A stretch of DNA of 44,831 bases from Janibacter corallicola NBRC 107790. Lineage in GTDB: Bacteria > Actinomycetota > Actinomycetes > Actinomycetales > Dermatophilaceae. The notes under the pieces were generated by a model, which made no database searches, was not told where the DNA came from, and saw only the letters and a program-made list of their open reading frames with translations. Of the stretch, positions 7,649 through 16,567 are shown one piece after another. Within the stretch, counting starts at the first letter, position 1; each line of letters begins with the position of its first letter. Made by a program: the position numbers and the translations under genes. The stretch lies in contig NZ_BCSR01000024.1 of assembly GCF_001570965.1 (NCBI RefSeq), positions 1 through 44,831 on the forward strand. Direction: 5' to 3'.

Positions 7649-8236
7649 GTGTTCGGACGCAAGAAGAGTGACGAGACCGCCGCCACGGCCGGGGACCACC
7701 CCCACCGCGAAGGAGCCAAGAACCGGCCCACCCCGAAGCGGAAGGACCAGGAGGCGGCCCGCAAGCGTCCACTCGTGCAGACCGGTGGCGGGAAGGGCGG
7801 CAAGTCCGCCAAGGCCGCCGACAAGGCCGCCCGCCGGGAGCAGGCCCGCAAGATGCGCGAGGCGATGGTCACCGGCGACGAGAAGAACCTGCCTCCCCGC
7901 GACAAGGGGCCGGTGCGTCGCTACGTGCGCGATGCCACCGACGTGCGTTTCAGCCTCGGCGAGATGCTGCTGCCGCTGATGCTCGCGGTCCTCGTGCTCA
8001 GCCTCTTCGCCGGGCGGTGGGCCACCTTCGTCTTCCTCGGCGTCTACGTGCTGATCATCGTCGCGATCATCGACAGCGTCCTGCTGTGGAAGCGCACCAA
8101 GAAGCAGCTCCTCGCCCGCTTCGGCGAGGACACGAACACCCAGGGCCTGGCGATGTACCAGGTGATGCGCACCTTCCAGATGCGGCGCACCCGGATGCCC
8201 AAGCCGATGGTCGACCGCGGGGACAGCCTGCGCTGA
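7649..8236 (+). CDS. DUF3043 membrane protein
   Basis: 195-aa DUF3043 protein, a conserved actinobacterial family of unknown function. A basic, Lys-rich N-terminal region of about 90 residues is followed by two adjacent transmembrane segments (LMLAVLVLSLFAGRWATFVFLGVYVLIIVAIIDSV region, about residues 110-145). A charged tail ends in RRTRMPKPMVDRGD. A GTG at 7640 would add MLI, but GTG 7649 (MFGRKK, the usual family opening) lies exactly 7 nt after TAGAGT (7636-7641), and the upstream GTG overlaps that box. Monocistronic and divergent from the M20 peptidase. Confidence 0.88.
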   Translation: MFGRKKSDETAATAGDHPHREGAKNRPTPKRKDQEAARKRPLVQTGGGKGGKSAKAADKAARREQARKMREAMVTGDEKNLPPRDKGPVRRYVRDATDVRFSLGEMLLPLMLAVLVLSLFAGRWATFVFLGVYVLIIVAIIDSVLLWKRTKKQLLARFGEDTNTQGLAMYQVMRTFQMRRTRMPKPMVDRGDSLR

Positions 8237-8297
8237 CGACAGGGGACGCCTCCTCGTCCACATGCGAAGGGGGCCCGCCTCCCCTACGGTCGTGGGC

Positions 8298-9254
8298 GTG
8301 CAGACGTTCTCCCGCATCGCATCCACGTCCATCGCGGTCGCTGCCACCGCCTTCGCCGCAGCCGCCCCCGCCGGTGCCGCCACGGCCGCCCCGAGCGCCC
8401 CCGCGGCCGCACCCACGAGTGGTTCCGCAGCCTGCCAGGCCGTCGCCGACGGACGCGTGCACGGCCTCGAGGGCACACCGCAGCGGGTCACCCTCGCCCT
8501 CGCGGACGACGACGGCAGCTCCCACGCGACGCTGACCGAGTGCGTGCGCTCGGGGGACGGCTACGCGGTGGACTTCACCGTCGACGCCCGGATCGGCAGC
8601 GAGGGCTTCGCTCCCGAGGGAGCCAAGCGTGAGGGCGACGGCCGCAGTCCCTCCGGCGTCTACTCCTTCGGCACCGGTTTCGGCGCCGGGGACCCGGGCT
8701 CGAGCACCGGGTACCGCGAGATCACCGACCGCTCCTGCTGGGTCGATGAGCCGGGCAGCACGTACAACACGTGGCAGGAGACGGATGACTGCCGCGGCGA
8801 GCAGCTCGCGGACTACGTCGACCAGGACTACGCGCAGGGCATCGTCATCAACTACAACACCGCCGACCCGGTCGCCGGGATGGGTTCGGCGATCTTCCTG
8901 CACGCCTCGGGCGACGGCGCGACCGCGGGCTGCGTCTCGATCCCGGAGGCGCGGGTGAGCGAGAAGATGCGCTCCACCCACGCAGGCGACCGGATCGTCA
9001 TGGGCGTGGCCGAGGACATGATCGGCGAGGGCTCCGGCTCCGACTCGGGCTCCGACGCGATCACGCACACGCTCTCCCCCGGCAGCCCGCACCACGCCGA
9101 GGTGAGGACGCTGCAGCGTGAGCTCGGGGTCGACGTCGACGGGATCTACGGGACGGTCACCGAGGGGGCGGTCAGGGACGTGCAGCGCTCCGAGGGCCTC
9201 GTGGTCGACGGCATCGCCGGCCCGAAGACCCTGGGTGCGCTCGGCCTGGCCTGA
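8298..9254 (+). CDS. Secreted L,D-transpeptidase-like protein with C-terminal peptidoglycan-binding domain
   Basis: 318-aa exported cell-wall protein. An N-terminal signal peptide (basic start, then an Ala-rich hydrophobic stretch to about residue 28) precedes an L,D-transpeptidase-fold region with SPSGVYSFG and the catalytic pair His202/Cys212 in FLHASGDGATAGCVSIPE. A Ser/Gly/Asp linker leads to a PG_binding_1 domain (TLQRELGVDVDGIYGTVTEGAVRDVQ). Such enzymes make 3-3 peptidoglycan cross-links or attach proteins to the wall. The spacing around the Cys differs from the classical YkuD SHGC motif, so the exact activity is uncertain. GTG 8298 sits 7 nt after TACGGT (8285-8290) and gives a clean signal peptide; an upstream in-frame start at 8262 is less likely. 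Confidence 0.82.
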   Translation: MQTFSRIASTSIAVAATAFAAAAPAGAATAAPSAPAAAPTSGSAACQAVADGRVHGLEGTPQRVTLALADDDGSSHATLTECVRSGDGYAVDFTVDARIGSEGFAPEGAKREGDGRSPSGVYSFGTGFGAGDPGSSTGYREITDRSCWVDEPGSTYNTWQETDDCRGEQLADYVDQDYAQGIVINYNTADPVAGMGSAIFLHASGDGATAGCVSIPEARVSEKMRSTHAGDRIVMGVAEDMIGEGSGSDSGSDAITHTLSPGSPHHAEVRTLQRELGVDVDGIYGTVTEGAVRDVQRSEGLVVDGIAGPKTLGALGLA

Positions 9255-9271
9255 AGCCCGGGCTGCGCGAC

Positions 9272-9484
9272 CTACCCCGCCGAGAGGGGCATCGGGCCGT
9301 AGACGACGGTCTCCTCGCGCAGCAGGGTCGCCTGGGCGACGCCCTCGTCGGCGAGGTCCTCCCACGTCTCGGCGAACCACGCCTCCGCGTCTGCCTGCGT
9401 CGGGAAGTCCGCCGAGCGGCCGGCATCACCGGGCAGCGGTGTGCCGGAGGCGTCCTCGAGTCGCCAGTGGTGGTTGTCGCTCAT
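9272..9484 (-). CDS. Small acidic protein translationally coupled to gcvT
   Basis: 70-aa acidic protein (MSDNHHWRLEDASGTPLPG...). It has no signal peptide or membrane segment, three Trp and a predicted helical middle (DAEAWFAETWEDLADEG). Its ATG overlaps the gcvT stop by one base (TGATG on the minus strand), so it is almost surely co-translated with gcvT. I do not recognise a named family; small hypothetical proteins after gcvT are a plausible actinobacterial feature but I cannot confirm this. Confidence 0.7.
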   Translation of the reverse strand: MSDNHHWRLEDASGTPLPGDAGRSADFPTQADAEAWFAETWEDLADEGVAQATLLREETVVYGPMPLSAG

Positions 9485-10587
9485 CAGGCCTGCACCTCCA
9501 CGAACGGCGGCTTGGTCACTCTCGCGGGCAGCTCCCGCTTCCGGACCTCGATGACGACCTCGTCCTCCCAGGTGACGGCGCGGTCGACGAGGACCAGCGC
9601 GATCCCCTGCTTGAGGGTGGGGCTGAAGGTCCCCGAGGTGACGACACCGACCTCCTTGCCGTCGGTGTCCTTCACCGGGCAGCCGGGACGCGGGATGCCC
9701 CGGCCGGTGACGAGCGCGCCGCGCATGAGCCGCGAGGACTTCGCGACCCGCTGCGCGACGAGCGCATCCTTGCCCCAGAAGCTCTCCTTCTCCCAGCCGA
9801 CGGCCCACGCGGAGCGGGCCATGACCGGGGTGATGTCGGGGCCGAGCTCGTGGCCGTGCAGCGGGTAACCCATCTCCGTGCGAAGGGTGTCCCGCGCACC
9901 GAGACCACAGGGCAGGCCCTCGAAGGGGGCCATCGCCTCCGTGAGCGCGTCCCACAGCGCCTCCCCGGCCGCGCTCGGCGCCACGAGCTCGTAGCCCTTC
10001 TCCCCCGTGTACCCGGTCCGGCAGACGCTGACGTCGTGCTCCTGCCAGCGGGTGTCCTCGAAGGACATGAAGTCGTGGCCCACCGGCAGCCCGAGCGCGG
10101 TGAGCACCTCCTCGGACTTCGGCCCCTGGACGGCGAGGACGACGAAGTCCTCCTGCAGGTCACGCACCTGCACCGCCTCGGGCGCCGCGTCGCGCAGCAT
10201 GCCGACGACCCGCTCGTTGTTCGCCGCATTGGGCATGAGGAAGACGTCGTCGACGTCGCGCAGGTACTGGATGAGGTCGTCGACGACGCCGCCGTCCTCG
10301 GCGCAGCACATCGTGTACTGCGCCTGGCCGGGACCGATGCGCCCCAGGTCGTTGGTCAGGCAGGAGTTGACCAGCTCCGCGGCCCCGGTGCCGGTGACCG
10401 TGGCCTTGCCGAGGTGGCTGACGTCGAAGAGCCCCACCCGCTCGCGCACGGCCGTGTGCTCGGCGACGACGCCCCCGCCGGGGTACTCGATGGGCATGCT
10501 CCAGCCGCCGAAGTCGGCCATCTTCGCGCCGAGGGAGACATGGCGTTCGTGCAGCGGTGAGGTACGCAGGGAGTCGCTGTCTGTCAT
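9484..10587 (-). CDS. gcvT: Glycine cleavage system aminomethyltransferase (T protein)
   Basis: 367-aa T protein. It transfers the methylene group from lipoyl-bound aminomethyl on GcvH to tetrahydrofolate, releasing ammonia. Signature parts are PLHERHVSLGAKMADFGGWSMPIEY, GLFDVSHLGKATVTG, QYTMCCAEDGGVVDD and RTGYTGEKGYEL, plus a C-terminal barrel ending in TKPPFVEV. The reading frame stays open far upstream, but ATG 10587 (MTDSDSLRTSPLH) is right: homology begins there and TAGCGT (plus 10596-10601) lies 8 nt before it. gcvH and gcvP are not in the window. Divergent from pepA. Confidence 0.95.
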   Translation of the reverse strand: MTDSDSLRTSPLHERHVSLGAKMADFGGWSMPIEYPGGGVVAEHTAVRERVGLFDVSHLGKATVTGTGAAELVNSCLTNDLGRIGPGQAQYTMCCAEDGGVVDDLIQYLRDVDDVFLMPNAANNERVVGMLRDAAPEAVQVRDLQEDFVVLAVQGPKSEEVLTALGLPVGHDFMSFEDTRWQEHDVSVCRTGYTGEKGYELVAPSAAGEALWDALTEAMAPFEGLPCGLGARDTLRTEMGYPLHGHELGPDITPVMARSAWAVGWEKESFWGKDALVAQRVAKSSRLMRGALVTGRGIPRPGCPVKDTDGKEVGVVTSGTFSPTLKQGIALVLVDRAVTWEDEVVIEVRKRELPARVTKPPFVEVQA

Positions 10588-10595
10588 GCCCCCAG

Positions 10596-10659
10596 ACGCT
10601 ACCGTCTCGCCATTCGGGCTAGCCTCCTGCGTGGAGACCGACATACCCACACCGAAAGG
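10596..10659. promoter_or_regulatory. Divergent gcvT / pepA promoter region
   Basis: The 80-bp divergent spacer holds gcvT -10 TAGCGT on the minus strand (plus 10596-10601) and pepA -10 TAGCCT (10620-10625). pepA has a leader of about 35 nt with GAAAGG (10654-10659) 8 nt before its GTG. It is too short to hold a glycine riboswitch for gcvT. Confidence 0.6.
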
Positions 10660-10667
10660 TTCTGCTC

Positions 10668-12155
10668 GTGGCATCTCTGACCCTCGGCTCGAAGTCGCCC
10701 TCGACCTACACCGGACACACCCTCGTCCTGGGTGTCGGCGGCACCGGCGAGAACCCGGCCGTCCTGGCCTCCGACGACCTGCCGAGGGCGCTGGCCAAGC
10801 AGCTGGACTCGGTCGTGTCCGCAGTCTCCCCCAGCACGAAGGTCGGCGAGACCGCCGTCCTGGCCGCCGTCCCGGGCGCCAAGGCCGACACCCTCGTGCT
10901 CGTCGGGCTCGGCGAGGAGCCGGGGACCGACGCCCTTCGCCGCGCCGCCGGTGCCGGGGTGCGGGCCGCCGGCAAGGGGCCGGTCGCGCTGGCACTGCCC
11001 CACGGAGACGCCGCCGGGCTCACCGCGATCGCCGAGGGAGCGCTCGGTGGTGACTACACCTTCACGACGCACAAGTCCGCGCAGGAGACCGACGGGGACC
11101 GCGAGATCACCGTCTTCACCCCGCTGGGCCGCAAGGAGGACCCGAAGGGGGCCCTGGCCCGCGCCGAGATCGTCGCCCGTGGCGTGCGCTGGGCCCGCGA
11201 CCTGGTCAACACCGCCCCCAACCTGCTCTACCCGCAGACCTTCACCGAGCAGGTCCAGCAGGTGGCCACGGCCTCCCCCGGCAAGCTGGGCGTCGAGGTG
11301 CTCGACGAGGAGGCGCTGGCCGACGGCGGCTTCGGCGGCATCGTCGGCGTCGGCCAGGGCAGCTCCCGCCCGCCGCGGATCGTCACCCTCTCCTACACCC
11401 CGAAGTCGAAGAAGGCCAAGCACGTCGCCCTCATCGGCAAGGGCATCACCTTCGACAGCGGCGGGGTGTGCATCAAGCCCTCCGCGAGCATGGCGACGAT
11501 GAAGTCCGACATGGCCGGCGCCGCGGCGGTCGCCGCCACCGTCGTCGCGGCCGCCGAGCTCGAGCTGCCCGTCGCGGTCACCGGCTACCTCTGCCTCGCG
11601 GAGAACATGCCGGGCGGCAACGCGCAGCGTCCCGGCGACGTCGTCACCATGCGCAACGGCACCACCGTGGAGATCATCGACACCGACGCCGAGGGCCGGA
11701 TGGTCCTCGCCGACGGACTGAGCCTGGCCGCGGAGTCCGGCCCGGACCAGATGTTCGACGTCGCCACCCTCACCGGTGCCTGCGTCGTGGCCCTCGGCCC
11801 GGACGTCTTCGGGGTCATGGCCAACGACGACGACGTGCGCTCCGCGATCACCGATGCCGCCGAGCGCGCCGACGAGCCGAGCTGGCCGCTGCCGCTGCCG
11901 ACCGGCCTGCGCGCGCAGCTGGACTCCCCCGTCGCCGACATCGCCCACAAGGGCGGTCGCATGGGCGGCGCCCTGACGGCCGGGCTCTTCCTGCAGGAGT
12001 TCACGAAGGGGGCCGACGGCGAGCAGATCCCGTGGGCGCACCTGGACATCGCCGGGCCGTCCTTCAACGAGAGCGGCGCGAAGGACCACCTGCCCAAGGG
12101 CGGCACCGGCGTCGCCGTGGGCACGCTGCTGGAGCACATCGCCACGCTGGCCTGA
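10668..12155 (+). CDS. pepA: Leucyl aminopeptidase (M17)
   Basis: 495-aa cytosolic M17 aminopeptidase that removes N-terminal residues from peptides, normally a two-metal hexamer. The N-terminal regulatory domain (about 1-170) is followed by the catalytic domain with WARDLVNTAPNLLYP, GKGITFDSGGVCIKPS (metal Lys/Asp and active Lys) and the family signature DTDAEGRMVLADGL (metal Asp/Glu and Arg). Full length. GTG 10668 has GAAAGG upstream. Transcription probably ends at the 16-bp hairpin 14 bp after the stop. The neighbourhood gcvT–pepA–lpd–E2 is a recurrent actinobacterial order as I recall it. Confidence 0.96.
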   Translation: MASLTLGSKSPSTYTGHTLVLGVGGTGENPAVLASDDLPRALAKQLDSVVSAVSPSTKVGETAVLAAVPGAKADTLVLVGLGEEPGTDALRRAAGAGVRAAGKGPVALALPHGDAAGLTAIAEGALGGDYTFTTHKSAQETDGDREITVFTPLGRKEDPKGALARAEIVARGVRWARDLVNTAPNLLYPQTFTEQVQQVATASPGKLGVEVLDEEALADGGFGGIVGVGQGSSRPPRIVTLSYTPKSKKAKHVALIGKGITFDSGGVCIKPSASMATMKSDMAGAAAVAATVVAAAELELPVAVTGYLCLAENMPGGNAQRPGDVVTMRNGTTVEIIDTDAEGRMVLADGLSLAAESGPDQMFDVATLTGACVVALGPDVFGVMANDDDVRSAITDAAERADEPSWPLPLPTGLRAQLDSPVADIAHKGGRMGGALTAGLFLQEFTKGADGEQIPWAHLDIAGPSFNESGAKDHLPKGGTGVAVGTLLEHIATLA

Positions 12156-12168
12156 CGACCGGCCACAC

Positions 12169-12213
12169 CACGAAGGGCACCGGCGCGCTCACTGCGTGCC
12201 GGTGCCCTTCGTG
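12169..12213 (+). terminator. pepA terminator hairpin
   Basis: Perfect 16-bp stem (12169-12184 with 12198-12213) and a 13-nt loop, starting 14 bp after the pepA stop and ending before the lpd -10 element. No T-tract follows. Confidence 0.75.
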
Positions 12214-12237
12214 CTGCGGGTCGGACGGGCACGACCC

Positions 12238-12248
12238 GCGTACGCTGG
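12238..12248 (+). promoter_or_regulatory. lpd promoter element GCGTACGCTGG
   Basis: The -10-like TACGCT (12241-12246) lies in an 11-mer whose first eight bases, GCGTACGC, are palindromic. The same 11-mer occurs upstream of lipA at 21858-21868. A leader of about 40 nt with a strong AAAGGAG ribosome-binding site follows. Confidence 0.45.
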
Positions 12249-12292
12249 GCTCGCCCGTGACCCCGGACACATTTCGACAAAGGAGCATCCCC

Positions 12293-13693
12293 GTGGCCGA
12301 CCCCACGAACTCGACCTCGTCCCCCTTCGACCTCGTCGTCCTCGGTGCCGGCAGCGGCGGATACGCCTGCGCGCTGCGCGCCGCCCAGCTCGACCTGAAG
12401 GTCGCCCTGGTCGAGGAGGACAAGATCGGCGGCACCTGCCTGCACCGCGGGTGCATCCCGACCAAGGCGCTGCTGCACGCGGCGGAGGTCGCCGACCACG
12501 CGCGCGCCGGCGCCTCCCACGGGGTGCTCACCACCTTCGAGGGGATCGACACCGAGGCGCTGCACGCCCGCAAGGACAGGATCGTCGGGCAGCTGCACAA
12601 GGGCCTGACCGGGCTCATCGGCCAGGCGGGCATCGAGGTCGTCACCGGCCGCGGTCGGCTCGTCGACGCCGGGACCGTCGCGGTCGAGACCGCCGAGGGC
12701 ACCCGCACCGTCACCGGACGCACCGTCGTGCTGGCCACCGGCTCCTACGCCCGGACCATCCCCGGGGTCGAGCTCGGCCCGCGGGTGATGACGAGCGACC
12801 AGGCGATGGACCTCACGGAGATTCCCGAGCGGGTCGCCGTGCTCGGCGGCGGTGTCATCGGCGTGGAGTTCGCCTCGCTGCTGCGCAGCTTCGGTGCCGA
12901 GGTGACGGTGATCGAGGCGCTGGAGCGGATCGTCGCGGCCGAGGAGCCCTCGATCTCCAAGCACCTCACCCGCGAGTTCAAGAAGCGCGGCATCACGTCC
13001 AGGACCGGCACCAAGGTCTCCTCCGTCGAGGCCGACGAGACCCGCGCCGTGGTCCACCTCGAGGGCGGAGAGGACCTCGAGGTCGACCTCGTCCTCGTCG
13101 CCGTCGGCCGCGGTCCGCGCACGGACGGCGTCGGCTTCGAGGAAGCCGGCGTGACCCTCGAGCGCGGCTTCGTGCCGACGGACGAGCGACTGCGGACGAA
13201 TGTCGACGGGGTGCGTGCCGTCGGTGACATCGTCCCGGGCCTGCAGCTGGCCCACCGCGGCTTCGCGCACGGGATCTTCGTCGCCGAGGACGTCGCCGGG
13301 CTGGACCCGCAGCCGGTGCAGGACGTCACCATCCCCCGGGTCACGTACTGCGACCCGGAGATCGCCTCGGTCGGGCTGACCGCGGAGGCGGCGAAGGGGG
13401 CCGGCCACGACGTCGACACCGTGACCTACCCCCTGGGCGGCAACGGCCGCAGCCTGATCCGCGGCACGACCGGATCCGTGCTGCTCGTCCGGGAGAAGGA
13501 CGGGCCGGTGCTCGGCGTGCACATGGTCGGCCTCGGTGTCAGCGAGCTGATCAGCGAGGCCCAGCTCGCTGTGGGCTGGGAGGCCCACCCCGAGGACATC
13601 GCACCGCTCGTGCACGCGCACCCCTCGCAGGGCGAGGCATTCGGCGAGGCCGCGATGCTCGCTGCGGGCCGACCGTTGCACGCACACGCGTGA
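12293..13693 (+). CDS. lpdA: Dihydrolipoyl dehydrogenase (E3)
   Basis: 466-aa E3 flavoprotein. It re-oxidises dihydrolipoyl groups of 2-oxoacid dehydrogenases and the glycine cleavage system using FAD and NAD+. FAD-binding LVVLGAGSGGYACALRAAQL opens the protein. The redox disulfide is GGTCLHRGCIPTKALLH, the NAD-binding Rossmann motif is VLGGGVIGVEFAS, and the second FAD motif is VRAVGDIVPG. The C-terminal interface carries the catalytic HAHPSQGEAFGEA His-Glu pair. GTG 12293 is preceded by AAAGGAG. It is followed by a terminator-like hairpin and then the E2 gene, its functional partner, which has its own leader. Longer open frames here run through pepA and are not the gene. Confidence 0.96.
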   Translation: MADPTNSTSSPFDLVVLGAGSGGYACALRAAQLDLKVALVEEDKIGGTCLHRGCIPTKALLHAAEVADHARAGASHGVLTTFEGIDTEALHARKDRIVGQLHKGLTGLIGQAGIEVVTGRGRLVDAGTVAVETAEGTRTVTGRTVVLATGSYARTIPGVELGPRVMTSDQAMDLTEIPERVAVLGGGVIGVEFASLLRSFGAEVTVIEALERIVAAEEPSISKHLTREFKKRGITSRTGTKVSSVEADETRAVVHLEGGEDLEVDLVLVAVGRGPRTDGVGFEEAGVTLERGFVPTDERLRTNVDGVRAVGDIVPGLQLAHRGFAHGIFVAEDVAGLDPQPVQDVTIPRVTYCDPEIASVGLTAEAAKGAGHDVDTVTYPLGGNGRSLIRGTTGSVLLVREKDGPVLGVHMVGLGVSELISEAQLAVGWEAHPEDIAPLVHAHPSQGEAFGEAAMLAAGRPLHAHA

Positions 13694-13709
13694 CGGGGAA
13701 GGCGACACG

Positions 13710-13755
13710 GAAGTGGCCCGAAGCAACGGCGGGCCCGTCGACACGGGTGGGGCCA
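13710..13755 (+). terminator. Possible lpd terminator
   Basis: Outer 8-bp stem AGTGGCCC (13710-13717) with GGGCCACT (13748-13755) encloses a 5-bp stem CCCGT/ACGGG with a 4-nt loop (13732-13745). It lies 16 bp after the lpd stop and 50 bp before the E2 start. Confidence 0.55.
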
Positions 13756-13805
13756 CTCATGAGAGTCTGTGACGTATCGCATCTCGATAGAAGGAGCAGA
13801 GGCGC

Positions 13806-15656
13806 ATGTCTGAGCGGGTGACCATGCCGGCACTCGGTGAGTCGGTGACCGAGGGCACGGTGACGCAGTGGCTCAAGAACGTCGGTGACACGGTCGAGGT
13901 CGACGAGCCTCTGCTGGAGGTCTCGACGGACAAGGTCGACACCGAGATCCCGTCCCCCGTCGCGGGGACCCTCCAGGAGATCCTCGCGGACGAGGACGAG
14001 ACTGTCGAGGTCGGCGCCGATCTCGCGGTCATCGGGGACGGCGATGCTCCGGCCGCCTCCGATGACGACGGACAGTCCGCGCCCGCCGAGGCCGAGCAGG
14101 CCGACCAGGAGGAGGAAGAGCAGCCGGCCCAGGAGGAGACCGCCGAGGCCGAGCAGCCAGCCCAGGAGGAGACCGAGGAGTCCTCCTCCTCCGGTGACGA
14201 CTCCGGTGGTGGCTCTGCCGGCGACGGCACCACCGTGAGCATGCCGGCGCTCGGTGAGTCGGTCACCGAGGGCACGATCACGCAGTGGCTGAAGGCCGAG
14301 GGCGACCAGGTCGAGGTCGACGAGCCGCTGCTCGAGGTCTCCACCGACAAGGTCGACACCGAGATCCCCTCCCCCGTCGCCGGGACCCTGACCTCGATCC
14401 TCGTCCAGGAGGACGAGACCGTCGAGGTCGGAGCCGACCTGGCAGTCGTCGGCGGCTCCGGCAGTGGCAGCGGCAGCGCCCCCGCGCCCAAGGAGGAGCC
14501 GAAGGAAGAGCCGAAGGAGGAGGCCCCCAAGGAGGAGCCCAAGCAGGAGGCTCCCAAGGAGGAGCCGAAGCAGGAGGCAGCCTCGGCGCCCGAGCCGACG
14601 AAGGCCCCCGAAGCACCCAAGGCTCCCGAACCGACGAAGGCCCCCGAGCCGACCACGGCCCCGGAGGCTCCGGCCGCACCCTCGGGCTCGACGGGCTCCG
14701 GCGCGGCCGCCGCGGGCTACGTCACCCCGCTCGTGCGGAAGCTGGCCAAGGACAACGACATCGACCTGTCCACGGTGGAGGGCACCGGTATCGGTGGCCG
14801 CATCCGCAAGCAGGACGTGCTCGACGCGGCCAAGGCGAAGAACCAGCCGCAGCAGGCCACGCCCGCCGCGCCCGCCGCTGCCGCCCCGGCAGCCTCCGCA
14901 CCGGCGCCGTCCGGCGTGCCCGCCGGCCTGGAGTCCAACGTGCCGAAGTCCAAGCGCGGCACCCGGGAGAAGATGTCCCGGCTGCGCAAGGTCATCGCCA
15001 CCCGGATGGTCGAGTCGCTGCAGGTCAGCGCCCAGCTGACGACGGTGGTCGAGGTCGACATGACCCGGGTCGCCCGCGTCCGCGACCAGGCGAAGGCCGA
15101 GTTCCAGGCCCGCGAGGGCACGAAGCTGTCCTTCCTGCCCTTCATCGCGCTCGCGACGGCCGAGGCGCTCAAGGAGCACCCGGGCGTCAACGCCAGCGTC
15201 GAGGGCGAGGAGATCGTCTACCACGCGGAGGAGAACCTCTCCATCGCCGTGGACACCGAGGGCGGCCTCATCACCCCGGTCGTGAAGAACGCCGGTGACC
15301 TCAACGTCGCCGGGCTCGCCCGGGCGATCGCGGACGTCGCCGAGCGCACCAGGACGAAGAAGATCACCCCGGACGACCTCTCGGGTGGCACCTTCACGAT
15401 CACGAACACCGGCAGCCGCGGGGCGCTCTTCGACACCCCGATCCTGAACCAGCCGCAGGTCGGGATGCTCGGCACCGGCGCCATCGTGCGCCGCCCGGTC
15501 GTGGTCAACTCCGAGGACGGGGGCGAGACCCTGGCCATCCGGTCGATGATGTACCTCGCGATGTCCTACGACCACCGGGTCGTCGACGGCGCCGACGCCG
15601 CCCGCTTCCTCGGCACGGTCAAGGCCCGCCTCGAGGAGGGCAACTTCGAGGCCTGA
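13806..15656 (+). CDS. sucB: 2-oxoacid dehydrogenase E2 (dihydrolipoyllysine acyltransferase), two lipoyl domains
   Basis: 616-aa E2 core of the pyruvate/2-oxoglutarate dehydrogenase complex. Two nearly identical lipoyl domains (about 4-78 and 143-217) carry the lipoyl lysines Lys43 and Lys182 in [12 protein letters not shown]. Long Glu/Pro/Lys and Ala/Pro linkers follow. The peripheral-subunit-binding domain is [22 protein letters not shown] (about 305-340), and the CoA acyltransferase domain ends in [14 protein letters not shown], with catalytic His590 and Asp594 of the HxxxDG motif. ATG 13806 has AAGGAG at about 7 nt. Actinobacteria often use one such E2 for both complexes, so sucB or dlaT are both acceptable names. 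The next gene starts 1 nt after its stop. Confidence 0.94.
   Translation: MSERVTMPALGESVTEGTVTQWLKNVGDTVEVDEPLLEVSTDKVDTEIPSPVAGTLQEILADEDETVEVGADLAVIGDGDAPAASDDDGQSAPAEAEQADQEEEEQPAQEETAEAEQPAQEETEESSSSGDDSGGGSAGDGTTVSMPALGESVTEGTITQWLKAEGDQVEVDEPLLEVSTDKVDTEIPSPVAGTLTSILVQEDETVEVGADLAVVGGSGSGSGSAPAPKEEPKEEPKEEAPKEEPKQEAPKEEPKQEAASAPEPTKAPEAPKAPEPTKAPEPTTAPEAPAAPSGSTGSGAAAAGYVTPLVRKLAKDNDIDLSTVEGTGIGGRIRKQDVLDAAKAKNQPQQATPAAPAAAAPAASAPAPSGVPAGLESNVPKSKRGTREKMSRLRKVIATRMVESLQVSAQLTTVVEVDMTRVARVRDQAKAEFQAREGTKLSFLPFIALATAEALKEHPGVNASVEGEEIVYHAEENLSIAVDTEGGLITPVVKNAGDLNVAGLARAIADVAERTRTKKITPDDLSGGTFTITNTGSRGALFDTPILNQPQVGMLGTGAIVRRPVVVNSEDGGETLAIRSMMYLAMSYDHRVVDGADAARFLGTVKARLEEGNFEA
14490..14669 (+). 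repeat. Low-complexity repeats encoding E2 inter-domain linker
   Basis: Imperfect tandem repeats of AAGGAGGAGCC-like units (14490 to about 14580) encode K-E-E-P/K-Q-E-A repeats. They are followed by repeats of GAGCC(G)ACGAAGGCCCC-like units (about 14592-14669) encoding E-P-T-K-A-P. Such flexible linkers let lipoyl domains swing. The repeat number is likely to vary between strains. Confidence 0.6.
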
Positions 15657-15657
15657 C

Positions 15658-16557
15658 ATGCCCACCACCCGACAGCGCGTCGCCATCGCCGGTTCCTCCG
15701 GCCTGATCGGCGGCGCGCTGTCGTCGTCGCTGCGCGAAGGCGGCCACGACGTGGTCCACCTCGTGCGAAGGGAGCCGGCAGCCGGCCACGAGCGCCGCTG
15801 GGACCCGTCGCGGGGCCGCCTGGAGCCGGCGGTGCTGGCCGACGTCGACACCGTCGTGCACCTCGGGGGCGCCGGGATCGGTGACCGGCGGTGGACACCG
15901 GGGTACAAGCGCCTGCTGCGCCACTCCCGCATCGAGAGCACCGACCTGCTCGCGAGGACCATCGCGGGCGGCGCCGGCCCGACGCGCCTCGTCACCGCCT
16001 CGGCGGTCGGCTACTACGGCGACCGGGGAGACGAGGTCCTCACCGAGGCCTCGACCGGCGCCGATGACTTCCTCGGCCGGCTCGTGCGCGACTGGGAGGC
16101 CGCCGCCGACCCCGCCCGCGACGCGGGCGTGTCCGTCGCGCACGCCCGCACCGGCATCGTGCTCTCGCGCAAGGGGGGAGCGCTCACCCCGATGCTGCGC
16201 GTCGGACGACTGGGCCTCGGTGGGCCCCTGGGATCAGGACGACAGTGGATGCCGTGGATCACGCTCGCCGACGTCGTCGCCGCGTACACGAGACTCGTCG
16301 ATGACCCGGCGGTCACCGGACCGGTCAACCTCACGACACCGCATCCCGTACGGCAGCGCGCGCTGGCCCGCGCCATCGGGCACCGCCTGCACCGCCCCGC
16401 CGTGCTGCCCGCGCCGCGACTGGCGATCCGGCTCGCCCTCGGCGAGTTCGCCGGCTCGGCGCTGGCCTCCCAGCGGGTACTCCCCCAGCGCCTGCAGGAG
16501 GTCGGTTTCACCCACCGGCACGCCACGCTCGACGAGGCACTCACCCACCTGCTGTAG
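15658..16557 (+). CDS. TIGR01777 / SDR39U1-family NAD(P)-dependent epimerase
   Basis: 299-aa extended short-chain dehydrogenase of the TIGR01777 (SDR39U1) type. The Rossmann motif is VAIAGSSGLIGGALSSSL (residues 7-24), followed by VVHLGGAGIGDRRWTPGYK and the family's RIESTDLL block. YYGDRG holds the active-site Tyr region, and the C-terminal half ends in PQRLQEVGFTHRHATLDEAL. The substrate is unknown for the family. ATG 15658 follows the E2 stop by a single base, so it is translated from the E2 mRNA. Convergent with the kinase gene, only 10 bp apart. Confidence 0.88.
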   Translation: MPTTRQRVAIAGSSGLIGGALSSSLREGGHDVVHLVRREPAAGHERRWDPSRGRLEPAVLADVDTVVHLGGAGIGDRRWTPGYKRLLRHSRIESTDLLARTIAGGAGPTRLVTASAVGYYGDRGDEVLTEASTGADDFLGRLVRDWEAAADPARDAGVSVAHARTGIVLSRKGGALTPMLRVGRLGLGGPLGSGRQWMPWITLADVVAAYTRLVDDPAVTGPVNLTTPHPVRQRALARAIGHRLHRPAVLPAPRLAIRLALGEFAGSALASQRVLPQRLQEVGFTHRHATLDEALTHLL

Positions 16558-16567
16558 GACATCGCGG

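Noticed and set aside
10588-10667. Glycine riboswitch before gcvT
   Set aside because: Only 80 bp separate gcvT and pepA, and the gcvT -10 lies 8 nt from its start, leaving no room for an aptamer.
14490-14669. CRISPR-like array
   Set aside because: The units are short, imperfect and in frame within the E2 gene, encoding linker repeats; no spacers.
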